64,000 bases of DNA from Multifurca ochricompacta (GCA_022496185.1 WTXG01000052.1:1-64000); one strand, 5' to 3'. Shown: positions 31,301-44,900, counted from the stretch's first letter. Translations and numbers: made by a program. The notes: a model not told the origin generated them from the sequence alone.

Positions 31301-31845
31301 CGTGGCAGTGCACGCCCTTCATTCATTCCACAACCGACCACCAAAACGACGTTTACCCCGCCGACATTTATTCCTCAGCCTACAACCAGGACAGGACGCA
31401 TAACATCCAGTATGTAAGTACCCTACGGATGTGAGTATTTTGCTGAACTCAAACGGGAATGGGTTCCAGGTCCCCGAACCAGTCCCAGTCACAGCCTCCT
31501 CGATCTCCATCGTCCGGCGCGGCCACAGTGAACACGAACACGAGTGCGAGCCCTCGTCCGCTCACCGCATTGCAGAGCCTCGCAAGTTTGATGCCACCAC
31601 TGTCATCTCCGTTTTCGTGGTCTGGCATGCGCGTCTCGTTATCGTCGGCCGAAAACCCATCAAACAGTAGCGATAGTAACAGCAAAGGTGAGAGGGAGCT
31701 GAAGAAGGGATTTGTATCAAAGGACCGCCAGCTGGCCAAGTTGCGTGAACGCATGGTGGCTGAAGAAAAAGTCGCCGTTGTGGATGGGCATGAACAACAG
31801 ATTGCCCCCTGTAAGCGATGTGTGGACCGCGTCGTGTCCCCTTGA
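28322..31845 (+). CDS. Large Ser/Pro-rich coiled-coil protein, unrecognised
   Basis: Exons 28322-28405, 28466-28928, 28995-31413 and 31470-31845 give 3342 nt, 1113 residues. The first two introns have lengths divisible by three and no stop, so they could be mistaken for coding. A short acidic N-terminus is followed by Ser/His/Arg-rich sequence, a conserved-looking block ALWVLEGKPTPDGFSPVEIP, SKPSFPPAIGSFIPG and an acidic VEEEEEEEEL. Low-complexity Ser/Pro sequence follows, then a coiled coil at roughly residues 425-600 (ISELERTL to EELEKALAEL), an acidic middle and many SPxx sites. The C-terminal part ends KDRQLAKLRERMVAEEKV. It resembles a cytoskeletal or polarity scaffold, but I cannot assign a family. 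Confidence 0.85.
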
Positions 31846-33159
31846 TCATGTGCCCCTTGAAGCTGTGGCTCTAACTTTTGCTGCTGGCCTTGTTGTTGTC
31901 GTTTTGTGAATTTGAAATTTTTTTGATGTTGTATGTCGATGTTTTTCTTCTCGTTTCTTGTCCTAATTGGTGTCCCTCCAACCCCCTCTCGAATCCCCGA
32001 GATCTCATTGTCGCATTTAACGGACAAGATATTGACGAATTGTTGGTATCATTATTTTCTGTCTGTACCATGTCTTTTTCCCTCTCCCGACCCTACCCAT
32101 CCTACACTCTGATGAATCTTCCTTATCCTTTTCCTCCTCTGCCCTGCCCCTACTACCCCCCCCTCCCTTTAACTTTCCATAACGCACTTTAAGCTTAGGG
32201 AACAGTAAAAAGGAGTCACGAACAAATCCCTTAACAATTGTTATATCCCCTTCCCCATTATCAAACACACATCCCCCCTTCCTGCCCCCATTACATTGTC
32301 AATATCTTAGCGTCTAGTTATTTTTTTGGCGTTAATTCATTTGGCTTACCCTCTTTTTTTTTCTTGGAATGTTTAATGTTTGAGAGAAAAGGAAAAGGAA
32401 AAGGAAAAAGAAAACAAAATATCGGTTGGTGGCGATGATGGCAACACCGCAGTATTGAATCGTGATTAATATTCTAATTCGAGCGAGCGAGTCCGGCGCA
32501 TTGTGTTTGGGGTTTTTGTTAGCGTACTTACTTACTTCGCGATGTGATCAGCAGCATCAAGTGTACGGGTGGTCCATCGCTATCATCACTGCATCATCAT
32601 CATCATCGTGGTCGTTATCGTTGTGAATGAAGAATGAAAGAATAAAAGTTTCTAATTAGCCTAGTACAAGCTAGCACTCAAAAGAAGCAGGCTAGAGTTG
32701 TCTTGTCCGCGGCAGGCGGGCTGACACGCGGGGGGCGGGCGGCTGCGGCTGCTGCCAGTAAAAGTAAAAAATTATATATATAGTATAGTATAATAGTAGT
32801 CGTTTGTACATGCGTGTAACGTGTTGCTAGTTACCCTGCTCAAGCTTAATCGCTCGTCCGTCTCGATTTATTTTTTTTGGTTGTTGTTCGTGATTATGAC
32901 GCGCACGCGCCTAAATTTATGCCTCGGAGGGGAGGGGAGGGGAGGGGGAGGAGGGTACAGATCTAGAGCCGGAGGGTTGGAAGGGTGATTTCCTGGCGCT
33001 TGTTTTTTTTGTATTTTATTTTTTTTGGCGGATTGATCTTTACGCCCGCCCAGTTAGTCGTAGTGGCGGTAGTGGCGGTAGTTTTAATAGTAAGTAGTAA
33101 GTAGTAGTAGGTAGTACGCCGTGAGAGAGCGACGCACTGCAGTAGTAGTTGAACACAAA

Positions 33160-33225
33160 ACAGACACACAGACACACAGACATACAGACACACGGACACA
33201 GACACAGACACAGACACAGACACAC
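33160..33225. repeat. (CAGACA)n / (CA)n-type microsatellite
   Basis: Alternating CAGACA and CACAGA units with a few CATACA/CACGGA variants. Confidence 0.9.
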
Positions 33226-34601
33226 TTTTCTCATACGGCTAAGAGAAAAGAAAAATTCGTTCCAAGGCCACATTCGAATATTTTCGGGTTTTTGTAGGTT
33301 TCACGGGGCGTGTGTGTGAGTGATAACCAATTTACCAGATCGGGTATGTAAGGTTTAGTAGTGGTTTTTTTTTCCCAGGGAGGGGGAGGGGGAGGGGTTT
33401 ACGGTATTTACGCATGATTGACGGAGGTCACGTACTAGGCCAAGATTGTCAGCGTGTGGCTTTGACAGAAGCTTCAACTGAGAGTGGGATGTGATGCGTT
33501 GTATGTAACATCCCAAGTCCGTATTCAAATCGACAGGGCAGCTGATTCATACGACTATAAACAATGGAGGCAATGCCGGTATATACATTTTGCCAAGTAT
33601 TTTTTCCATACTGACCTGAGATATCAAACACCTTTTTTTTTTTCTACTTTTCCAATCGCGGTGTCAGTGGCTTCGGGTCAACCTTAGAACCCCTCTCCCC
33701 TCCCCCTCCCCCCCTTCCTCCTCCCATCAGTTTGATGGTGACTGGCGATTTTGTGAGGGGTGTATGTTTTTCTAGGCGAGATCCGAATGGGTCCGTCGGG
33801 CTCCATGGGATCGTGTCGCTATCACTACGCTACACATACATATATATCTTTATCTCTAATTCCTATACAATTAAGGAAGCTTCTGTCAAAAGCAAAAGCC
33901 TTTTCTTAATTACTACCTTCTACTACCTTCTTACCTCAACTTGAGCTTACCGCGGTACCTACTTTGAATTGACCAACTCAAAGGAGATAAATTTCCCCCC
34001 TCCTTAATTGGTTTTTCCCATCTTAATTGCTAGCTACCAGCCTTTACTTGTTTTAAAAAAAAACCTTTCCGCCCCTCCCCCTCCCTTCGTCGATCCAAAA
34101 CAGTAACGCGGGTCTGGAACCGGTGAAGTACAAGCTATGGGTTATTTTTCAACGAAACTCTTTTTTTTTTCTTCGTTTCGAGGGGAGGGTATTACACCGA
34201 CGATAAGACTAGTCCAAAACCAATGGATGACAGCAGGGTGTGGCGCTACCCTGAAGACAAGCCCCATCTGATTTTGAAGGGGGGGTGACCCTGCAAGTCT
34301 CTCTTTAACAAAGCAACGACAACACAAAACATACTTCATTTCATTCGACAAGCGTGGGTGTGGGCGTGGGCGTGGGCATGAGTGATATTGACCAATCGGG
34401 GAGGGCGCTTTCCAATTTTGATTATGTGAGGGGTTTAGTTAACGACTCCGACCGACTCCGAGGACCGGGCTGAATTTCTCGTGACCATCGACCCGATGAT
34501 TCGGTAATTTTATAAAATAAAATAAATATTATAAAATATAAAATAAACTCCTCATGTCCCGATTTATCTATCTGTATCTATCTATTTTTTGATAGAAATA
34601 A

Positions 34602-34644
34602 TATCAAAAATCAAAATCAAAAATCAAAAATCAAAAATCAAAAC
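34602..34644. repeat. (ATCAAAA)n microsatellite
   Basis: About six units of ATCAAAA with one-base length variation, in an AT-rich block. Confidence 0.85.
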
Positions 34645-35741
34645 GAATATTATTATAATAAATTAATATTATTGCAATATCAATATCAAAACATCTCAAA
34701 TCTCAATCAATACAATATCCATAGATCCAATCCAAATCCTTTCCCCTTCCCCCTCACCTCACCATACTGCGGTTCCGATGACTTTCTGCTAGTGCCGGGC
34801 TATCAGTCCAATGTCGCATTACATTGATTCATGTGCTGTGCAAAAATGGTTCATGAATGTTCAGCCCAACTTTGGATATTCCGAGCAAAAAAAAAAAACA
34901 ACTGAATCCGTCTCCGTATCACTTGGAAGTTCTGTAAAACCCCTTATGAGAATGAGAATGAGAATAAGAAATCTTTTAGGGAGCATTTTCTATTTTTTTA
35001 TTATTAGTATCTTTCTGACACGTGAACGGCGTACACACGGCGCTCCAGGAGATGATGTTCTACCACTCACTATTCGAGATGATATCAACTGGCCTAGCCG
35101 CTCCGCATGCGTGTCTGCCGAACCATGACTGGCTACCACCCTCCATCCATTCATAAGAGAGGGCTAGTCCTAGCCTCAAGGCATAGCTCAATTAATTAGG
35201 GACAGCTTCTCAGCGCGCCCGGGGGATTCACTTGACCAATCAATAGTATGACTACGAATACCTTTCCCCCCCTCCTTCCCTCAAACGTTCAGACGCGCCG
35301 TGGCCGCGCTTGGCTAAGCGGTCGCAAACAAGCGTCCTCCGGTTTTCTATGTCCACGCCCCCAAAAAGTCAAAATGTATCGCAAAAAGGCAACGGGACCT
35401 ATGAGCGCTTTGCTCCAGGGAAGCGATGGAAGTGTCAAAAACCTCCATTCACTGACTTTTTCCCTCGATCAATCGCTAATAATAAAATTATTACTCCTGC
35501 CACTGATCCCCAGACTTCTTTTTCAGACTAGTGCATCGTCCAAGGATGGCCTAAAGACCGACACATACGCCGTGCGAACTCAGCGGACGTCCCTCTCTCT
35601 TTCCATTCTCCTCAACACTCCTAGAGATTATTATTTATCAAAACTCGTTCACCGGGATTCAAGACAATTTGCGCGTTGATGTCGTGCCCAATCCATGACC
35701 GTTGTACCTGTTATAGCACTTCCCTTCAAAACACGACATCC

Positions 35742-37503
35742 ATGGCCACCACCAACACCACCGCCAACACCAACACCACTCCGGGCTCTTCGCAATTCGC
35801 TCCTCAAGCAAGCAACGTCTTCTTCGGCTATGAATGGGCCGCGCCATTAGTTACAACCACCGGAGCATGGTACCCCGTCGAATCGGTAATCATACAGCCA
35901 TCTTCGTCACTTCCTGGACAAGCTTTATCACAGTCAGACTCCTACAACCCCGGAAGCACTCACGAATCCCTGCCTCTTAACCAGACGCATCATCGAGAGC
36001 CCCGTGTCTACGGGAACGAGGAGAAACTCACAGCCCCCTTCCGTGATCAGGTGTGTGTTTTTTCCTATGTACCCGCCGTGCTGGCCCCACAATCTTACAC
36101 CCAAAGTTAGTTCGTGACCCATCCGTACCCATCACCGTACATACAAAGTATGTCTCGGATGGCCATGCCCAATCGTCACCCCGAGCCCCTGGTACCCTTG
36201 CTTCATGCGCATCGAGGTGGCGCGTCCTACTTTACAAACTACGACGAGCTCTCGCAGGTCGAGTCAGCGATTAATTCTGATCCATCCATAGCATTCGATG
36301 AACCTCCTCCGCCTTACCCGAATAATGCCTTGCTCGTTCACCCTTTGAATGATGTCTTCTCCCATTCTGCTGTCTTGCCTGCTGAACGCCTATTCAACGT
36401 CGGACACATCACTCCATCTCCCCTGGCACCTGTGCCTCTGCGCCACAGCTCCTTATATCAGGTGCTGAAGCACGAATCCCCTGGCTCACCTGCTCTAGGC
36501 ACGCTACAATCTCGTGCGTCGACACTTGCGCACGCTCTTGAACCGCAGGAACCACAGGTACGGCAGGCACCCTCCCTACGCACATCTGCTCTCGGCGGTG
36601 GACGAGCTCCTGTGATTGGCGCCTCTGAGTCACCAATGAGTGCCATGAGTAGTGGCTGCCAGATGGCATCAACGTCGTTCGCTCTGGTGTTGGCAGAACC
36701 GACCCTGCCTAGGATTCCTGCCTTACCGGTGACATCTGCACAAGTGGACACCCCTGTTTCCTCCGCAACACCGCCTTGTGTCATGGTGCCTGCGCATAAT
36801 CTGTCTGTCGTAACGCCTTTGCAGGCTCACACACTAGCACATGTCCTCCCTGAAATGGCTCCTCACGATTACGACATGCTCCCGCGCCTCCGTAAGGTAA
36901 GCCTTTACAGCCCCTCCCCTCCCCCTTTTTTTTTTGCGTCCTTTTCAAACTATGCCGTATTTTCGCATTCGGATTTACGGACATTCATTTCTTTCTCCTG
37001 TTACACAGCTCCAACCGGCGCTGTCAGGCTCCGCCAAGGAAGATCAGTCTACTGCGTCAAGTCCGCTCTCGTCATTGTCGTCGCGCCCTTCATCTTCTAC
37101 CGGCCTTCCGACCGTATCTATGAGCGACAGCAAGAGTACGCTCGAGTCGGCTTTTACGTTGCCCCTGTTAGGTCGCAAGCGCCCAGTGTTGAGGGCAAAA
37201 CTTGCTTGCCTTTTCTGTCGCCGGCGGAAGATACAATGCCGCCCGTTGCGAGGAGGAGATCACCAGGACAATACTTGCCAGTGAGTTCTTTATTCTTTTC
37301 CTGTTGTCTTGAGAGAGAGAGAGAGCTGGATGCTGACCATCTTTCACTTTTTTTATAGGCAGTGCGCGAAGCGGTGTAGACAGTGTGAGTATCCAGAAAT
37401 GACATGGCGCGGTCGCGGAAGGAAACGGTCGCGCGTCGAGGCGGAGGAGAGCGATTATGAGGAAGATTCTTCACCATCAACGAAGATTAAGCTGGAAGCA
37501 TAG
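35742..37503 (+). CDS. Transcription factor with C-terminal Zn2Cys6 domain
   Basis: Exons 35742-36050, 36111-36896, 37009-37280 and 37359-37503, 1512 nt, 503 residues. The binuclear cluster is at about residues 430-465: CLFCRRRKIQC, 12 residues, then CQQCAKRCRQC after splicing, giving C-X2-C-X6-C-X12-C-X2-C-X6-C. It is followed by a basic segment (RGRGRKRSR) and an acidic tail. The long N-terminal part is Pro/Ser/Ala-rich with no known domain. C-terminal placement of the cluster is uncommon for ascomycete regulators but known in Agaricomycetes. An upstream in-frame ATG (35679) would add 21 residues; I prefer 35742 (MATTNTT). Target genes unknown. Confidence 0.85.
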
Positions 37504-40500
37504 TTCCAACTTTGGCGCCCCCCCGCCCACACCCACCTCCCACCGCTCTGTTTTTTGTTTTTTTGTTTTTGATCCTCGGCCAATCATCTGTACCTTCTCA
37601 CTCACGCACTTGCTTTACGGTCTTGTCTTTCGTTCTCGTCCTCTTTTTTTTCAAGCTTGTCTCGCATCGCCTCGCATTCGCCCTTGCCTCTTCTTTTTTT
37701 TTCTTGTCTCATCTCGTCCCTCCGCTTGTGGGTTTTTTTGTTTTGTTTTTGTCAACCGCTCTAACCGTTTAGAATTTCCCCCCGATGTGGACACCTCGCT
37801 GGTCCCAGTCCACACCTAATCGCTCTCTTCATCGCGAGCGCCGTGTAGCATACCGTACCAGTAGCACCAGTACCACATACACATGCGCTCATTGTATTCA
37901 GAGTAAAGTATCTACATAAAGGTCTTTTTTTTCTTTTTTTTTTTTAATTTACGGTAGTCTTTTCCTCCTTCCTTTTTTCTTTTCCTTTTTCTTTTAAAAA
38001 ACTTTCCCCCGCTGCCCTCGGAGGGTAAAGCCGCTCTCATAGGATATAGTAACACCCAAATCGAAACGATAAGATTGGCCCCATAATTTAAATAATAAAA
38101 CATCGTATTTTTTTTTTATATTTTGTTTTGGGTTGTTCTTGGCTTCGTCATCACCGACTTCGGTAATTGTTCACTCAAAAAAAAGTTATTTGGTCGTTGG
38201 ATTGGCTTGTCCCTGTCAAGTCAAGTTCAGGAAGTTCCTGTCTGCCCGTCATCCCGGCGCGATGTATGAACAGAGAGAGTTTAGAGGAGTGTAGGCCTAA
38301 GCCCAGAACTGATGGGCGCGGGGGTGGGGGGGGGGTGAGGGGGGAGGAGAGACTTCGATGGACGATTGGGGTTATGAAGATTGGAGTGAGAGTAAATCGT
38401 TCAGCAGCAGTAACAAGTGAATTAGTTAGTTAGTAACACCTCCCCCCCTCCACTATAAATGACAGCTTTACTACCCGCTCCCGCGCCTGCATTAAAGCGA
38501 ATACCGCCGGTCGTTTGGATACATGTGTGCTCGCGTATGTATGTATATATATATCCGCCAGGCGTGCCATGCCTTTCAAAAACAGAAGAAAAAAGCCAAG
38601 GGAGAGGAGGGGGGGGGGGGAATTATGAGCGGGTAGTAAGTAGCTTGCACGTTTTGTGCACGAACTATTACAGAAGAAGTTCGTTGGAAAAAAAAGAAAA
38701 GCACTAAAATTAAGGGAAAACAAAATTAAAACAGATAGAGACTTAGCGTCCTAAACGTGTAAGTAAGTTACAAAACGCCGTCGAGCTATTATGCTCTTTC
38801 TCTCTCTCTTCTCCTCTTCTCCCTCACTACTGCTACCAATAAGAACAGAGATAGCGACAGGGGGAGGGGGGTCTCTTTTTATTCACGGGTCAGAGATCCA
38901 AGAGAGTGGGAGAATGTATCGGTGTGAAGGAATGAAATGAAATGAATGAATGAATGAAACTTTCTCTCTCGAAAAGGAAGAAAGGTTCCAAGTTCCGAGA
39001 GAAAGTAAATGTATAAAAAAAAAAAAAACTTATAATAACAATAATCACTATTTCTATTTGGCTGGTCTGGCCGGATGGCTGGTTAGATGGCTGGGCAACG
39101 AGGTCTTAATTTCCGATGACGACGAGGAGTTGGCGGTTTAAAAAAGTTGAATTTACTACTGACTAGCTAGGCCTGGGCCAAGAGTCGCCGACGGATTCGT
39201 AGCAAGAGGACGAGACGGCCAATTACTTCCTTCCCCCCATTGGTACATCACAACACATGTACATTAATATATATTATACATACATATACACACCCACACG
39301 CACGCATAACACCCTTTTCAGGCGATGGCCGATGTGGCGCCTATACTGAACCAGAGTTGTTCAGGGCACAATTGTCGACCGGGAGAAGGGAGAACAGCGT
39401 AAATAACATAACACGTACGTACGGTTTACTTTGAAACCACCTTTTTTGTTGTTTGTTGTGACTGACTTTTTACCGGGTTGGTGAGGATATCACAAAGAAG
39501 GTTTACTTTTAACTCCTTTCTTGGGAGGCTTTCGTCGGGGCTCGCGACGCGACAATGGGCGAAACGGATCGTGACAGGTTGAAAAGAAAAAAAGCCTTGT
39601 TACGCGCGCCTCCCCCACCCCCCCTCTGTTTCTCCCTTCTCCACCCCACCCCATCCTCTCCCCCTCCCGTGACACTTTCTTCAAGAAGCTTCATTTCTTC
39701 TCGGTTCTTGGATCTTGCTTCTTAATGCTTACGATGTAGAAGCAATGATTTGAAAACGGTGCGCTCTTCTCGCGATTGATTTCCTTTCTTTGCTCCTCCC
39801 TCCTTCCCCTCCTCTCCCTTCTTTTCCCTTCTTTTCTGAAACGGACTTAACGGTGACGGCCCGTCTCTCTTCTACAAAATTCTTGTCGTGGTGCTAACAC
39901 GCGTGGCTTGTTTATGGCCGCCGAAGGGGCGGGGCGTGTGGCACCGTTCCGTGACTGAAATTTGGCGGGAGGAGGGGGGGGAATTGTTGGGGAAAGAAAG
40001 GAAAGGACGTTCCGCATCAGACAAGAGGGGTTTGACAGCACCATCGTCTTCGGAATGCCTTTTGGATTTTGGAAGAGCTGCTGGTATTGCTTTTGTTTTT
40101 TTTCTTTCTTGGGAGTGAGGAATGGAGACAAGGACTCGATCTTCGAAGGAAAAGAACGCTGTATTCGGAATTGCCGTAAGCAAAAAAAAGAGGCGCCTCT
40201 GCCTTGTTTGCAGGGGTTTTATGAAAGAAGTAGGGGAATCCAAATTCCTTTCACCTTTTTGAAAATAATCTATCCATTTCACATGCCTTTAATCGGGTCC
40301 AGAACCATGTCTGTAGCACATATTCCTTAAGCCTGTCTGTCTGCCTGTCTCCACGCCGTCGCCCTCAAGTGCCTAGGTGTCGTGCGTTTGAGTCACCCGA
40401 TTTGACAATCCGCCCCAGCGGCCCCAGTCGTGATCCGGATGCGTGCAGCCTTAGCTCTTGAACATCCTTGCTTCCGAGTCCGTTAGATATTTGGATCCTG

Positions 40501-41446
40501 GTCGTAGTCCCGCAATACGCACTACAGAAGACGCCGTTGCGCTATATCAAAGACCTAATAAGAGAAGCTCCCCATTGTCATGCGGGGACTGTCTGACACG
40601 ATGACGTACCTTTAACATCACGGGGGGACATCCTGTCAGACCATCCACGAGATTTCAATGAACCGCATAGAAATCCATCATCGCGATACAGCAAGCACGA
40701 AATATGACAGGGGATATATGTCCTAAGAGCGCCAGCTCGGCGGGTCCTAGAAATGGGTGAATCAAGACAAGGAAATAATTGCATCTTGCCGTATTCCATT
40801 CAGTGTGGTGGAACTTGAAAAAAAAAAAATTTCCAAGGGAAATGTCATTTGCGGCAGGAAGTTTTGAGGTACCATCATGGTGCCCCGTGGACTAGACTTT
40901 TGCGGAACCAGATCCCGACGACGTAAACCAGTAAGAGACACTTTAGGGGGCCTGATGTCATGCCAGGACAAAGAAGCACAAATTGAGGCGCTCAGAAATC
41001 AAAGCGCTCTCGTATATTATCGGCTTTTGCGCCGAGAATCAGCCACTGAGAGTGCTTGTGCTTTCTTTTCGAAAGGAAAGCACACAGAGTGGTACGTTCG
41101 AAAAAGATCTTTTAGCATGACTGATCTTTGATCCATGGTATATATGGATTAATCCCGATTGAGTGACTCTTGGACAATATGTTGGGCCAAGAGATCCGGC
41201 TGTCTGAGCCCAAGCGCAGAGACAGAGAGTGTTTTCAGAGAGTATACACAGTGCACAGTGCTCAGTGTCCATTGTTCGTTCGTTGGAGCAAGTCGGTGGG
41301 GGGGGGGGAAGGTGAGTGGGGAATGAACCGTGAGAACAATTTTCGGGGACAAGCGAGGTGACCCTTGAACGATCCTTGCCACCAAAAAGACCGCACTTTA
41401 TTCTGCTCTAAATCTTCACTCAATTCAATATACTCTTTTCATAGAC
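37504..41446. other. Long gene-free region
   Basis: 3.9 kb. T-rich 3' flank (37550-37750), purine-rich tracts (38320-38360, 38600-38630) and pyrimidine tracts (39605-39670). No ORF here has recognisable similarity and none has a convincing splice structure. Confidence 0.5.
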
Positions 41447-41967
41447 ATGCCCGGACCTGTTCGCAACTCGTTTATGAGGCATTGGTGGGCCGTTGAGGTG
41501 CGCATTCAACTTTTTTTTTGCTAAGGAGGAAGAGACACACTCAGCAACGAACGTATCAATCAGGCCATTCCGATGTGAGTACCCGTCGTCATCATCGCCT
41601 GTACCGTCGTACCTCTCAGGTTTTTTTTATTTCTCTTAGCTATGTCGTTGTAGGTGCTGTTGTTGCTGGTGGCTCTTGGTACCTTACCCGCCTTGCACGT
41701 GGCCCGCATAGTGAGCACCAGCGGACACACACCTCGCCCTCATTCTCCGAAAATACTGAATTGATTGCCCCCCTCTCTCTCCACCCATATAGTCATTTGG
41801 ACCAAGTCCAACCCCACTCCTTGGAACGACGTCAAGCAGGACGAGAATGTCAAGATGATGGCCGTCAATCAGAAGTTTGAAAAGAGGTACGTTGGTGTCG
41901 CTCCTCATTGTTAGTTGGCATGACATTGACCAACGATACGCATAGCTGGACGCGGGATAGGCTTTAA
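41447..41967 (+). CDS. MLRQ/NDUFA4-like respiratory-chain subunit
   Basis: Small inner-mitochondrial-membrane protein of the NADH-ubiquinone reductase MLRQ (NDUFA4/B12D) family, associated with complex I or IV. Exons 41447-41497, 41564-41574 (11 nt), 41640-41710, 41793-41887 and 41946 onward. Reads MPGPVRNSFMRHWWAVE, AIPIY, VVVGAVVAGGSWYLTRLARG (single membrane helix), WTKSNPTPWNDVKQDE and MMAVNQKFEK. The last junction is ambiguous. As written, the frame ends at 41960 with a short tail (ELDAG), about 80 residues. If the A5 run at 41880-41884 is really A4, the tail is SWTRDRL ending at 41967, closer to the family. Confidence 0.85.
41564..41574 (+). other. 11-nt micro-exon
   Basis: GCCATTCCGAT between AG (41562-41563) and GTGAGT (41575). 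Without it the AIPIY segment before the membrane helix is lost and the frame breaks. Confidence 0.75.
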
Positions 41968-44900
41968 TGTTGGGGCGGGGAAGGGGGCCGGAGAGCTCAA
42001 CGTGGTCGAATATCCGTGCACTGAACATTGTACCCATCGAACGGCCAGAATGATTATTCCTCTTTTGTCTGCACACGACCGCCACATTCCATTCCGGTCA
42101 TGTTGTGACAAGATACTTTTCAAGTTGGGTCAACCCAGGGTTGATATCTCTCACGTCGGTAGACATCTATTGATGCTCGACGTGACAGCATTGAGCGGCG
42201 TACCAGTGTATATGAATCTTATAATCTTACCTGCCGTTATCTACTACAAGAATTGGATGCTATCCCTCAGAGGGATAGACCCGTTCTGGAGCCCACGCTT
42301 TCTGTATCCACCAAAAAGTAAAAGCTTCTCACTTCTTGTTCTTCTGACGCTCGCCCTCGAAGGGAAGATTGGGATCCTTTCATTGATCATCAACTACGAT
42401 GCTGTCAGAGGTGTCAAACTTATATTTTGTTTTTGTTTTTTGTTTTTTGTTTTTGGAAATGAGGACTTTAGTCACCGAAGGAGGGTCGGCCACTATACTC
42501 CGGTTATCCTCCGCAATTCGCCCGACTGCTCACTTGTTACCATCTGGCTTTGCGTATGAATTGAATGCGGCGCTCAAGATAAGGTTACAACATCCAGCGC
42601 ACTCAGAACTTCGTGAGCCGCCCTGCACGCGGGATGCGAAGGTGACCACGTGCTGGCCCTCGCGGAGCAGTGTCACAACTCCCAGAGCTTTCAGGAAAAG
42701 AAGGGGGAGAGGCACTGGCTCTGACGACACATACAGATCGGTAAATAGGAAACCAGGAATTCTAGCACTTATCTGTTGTTGGTCGACTATTGCAGCGCTC
42801 CCCGTCTCATTTATTTATTTTTATTGTATGTCTAGCCCGGGGGGGAATTTACACGTAACCCAATCAGCGGCACGGAAACAATCCCGAGTGATTTTTCGAC
42901 TGAACAAGTCCTAGTGCTCTTTTTGTTCTTGTTCTGTAGAAGAATCACAGTAACCACCGGGAAAAACAGACTGTCTATACGTTAGCCCCTTCGAAAGTGT
43001 ACTAGAACTCGCAATTACGATAACTCCCCCCCGGCGTCCACAGAACTGGCGGCCTCGAGGAGGACCACGGTAACCAAATGAATACCGGGTGCAAATGCAT
43101 GAGCAGACCTGTCCCACTCATTTCCGGTTGACAAGTGACAAGTGATACCGTCTACAACATTTCGGGGAACTCGTGCCAGTGGGGAGATAAAATCACAGTC
43201 GTGCGAGTTATGAAATGGGGCTTGCAACCTCCCCCCCATCTCTGCCCTACTTTCGGGATCGTATTGGATTCAAAACCCCTGATGGCTGTACAAGCGGAAA
43301 TACATTACTTGACATGCGATTGAGGGATGGTCTGTAGCCTCCGAGAGGTGGCCCAAAAAAAAAAGAAACTTGAATGTTATGACGAGAACCTCGCGTCCAT
43401 GATCTTTGATCAATCAAATATTTTGAAGAAGGGGTTTGCTTACCATCATCCATTAAAAGTGTCATGGAATGGGATGATGTGTGTAGTAAGTAGGTCAGGG
43501 TTGGAGGGTTCGTCGTTTCCGTTAGGGTGACCGTATTAGTAATTTGACCAATGGTGCGATGTTGAAACTTAACCTTCCGGACAGTCGCTCCCAATATCGT
43601 GAAATGGAACGGATGACCATACTTGCCACACGCCGTCGATATTGATTGGGGCAAGCTGACAGCTTCCTCCAACCGCCCACATGCGGCGAACTGCCCACGC
43701 ACTTCAAGCGTCTTATCATGAAGGTCCGCAAGATTTTATTTCCCGGTCGAGAGGTCATGACATGAAAAATGCAAATGATTGAAATACGTCTTGACCCATC
43801 CCAATCAAAGGTTTGTTCCAGGATCATCCGGAAGACGAATTGACGTAGGATCGTGGACAGGTGATGTTCACAGGGGCCCAAGGTGTAGTTCCTAAACCGG
43901 GAGAATGGAAGGGGGGTAGGGGGGGGAGGGGGGAGATTGTGTTCCCAGAAGAAGGATCTAAGCCCACGGCCACTTCTTGATCCCCGGTAGGCACAAGTGA
44001 ACCATTGGAATGGCCGTTGCCTCATAATGGATAGGGCTCTGATTCGGCGACAATACTCAATATCTTCCCAATCACACGCTCTCCCTCTTTTGCTTCTATG
44101 CTGATCCGGACATGACTTTGACTATCTACTTGGTCCGGATTCTTGCGAAGAAAAGGCAAGCCACGTAGGGAAGAAAAAAGTTTGCTGCGACAAAGAGTTG
44201 ATTGATTACCTCTTCAACATGCACGTGAGTATGACATGATACCAGGACTCGATACCCACCCTCCAAACCTTGGCGATCTCCGCGATCATAGCAAGTGACG
44301 CCCCCCGGCTCACGATTATTTCAACGACGGCGCGAGTGATGGTAATGGCACGCGACAGGTGCCGCGGGGACACGATACATTCTCTGAGCTGCGAGAACGG
44401 CTCGGGATTTCCAACTTGAGGAATCATGACACCCAGGATAAGGTGAATCATCACTACCATCATAATAGGATTGAGCAAACTTCGTGCGAGAGGGTCCCCC
44501 TTCCAGAGAAATATAAAGGAACGGGACAGAAGTCCTGCTCCAACATATTCATGGCCGCCCGCCAGGCCAAAAAAGAAGAAGAAAAAAGGCGGTACTCTTG
44601 CGGTACAGATTTGGGTGAAATATACGCTTTTTAAAAAAAACGCTAATGCTGAAGGCGATGGCAGCGGCAAGACATGCGAGTCGGGACATCGACAAATTCC
44701 AATACATCGTTGTACCGCTCTAGGCAGGATAAATAGGGCGGCGGGGGCAACAATCAATTGTCAGCGCGTCACGATCGGGGTGGTTTTACTTGTGCGATGC
44801 GGGAAATTCGCGTTCGTGACTGACGCCGCACATCATCGTTGGCAGAAGAAGAGTGAGAGCTTCGGTAGCGAGGTTAGAGCGAGAGGAGTTGATCAAAGGT

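Larger units (their letters stand above)
31846..35741. other. Long gene-free region with simple repeats
   Basis: 3.9 kb without a supported gene. It holds GGGGA runs (32930-32955), (CAGACA)n (33160-33225), an ATCAAAA repeat (34602-34644), AT-rich sequence (34500-34700) and long homopolymers. The right end is presumably the promoter and 5' UTR of the Zn2Cys6 gene. Confidence 0.5.

Noticed and set aside
42399..42914. 171-codon ORF
   Set aside because: Low-complexity start, no conserved motif and no consistent splice structure.
43985..44060. tRNA-Arg-like stretch (GCCTCATAATGGATAGGGCTCTG)
   Set aside because: Only the D-arm part looks like a tRNA; no T-loop or closing acceptor sequence was found nearby.
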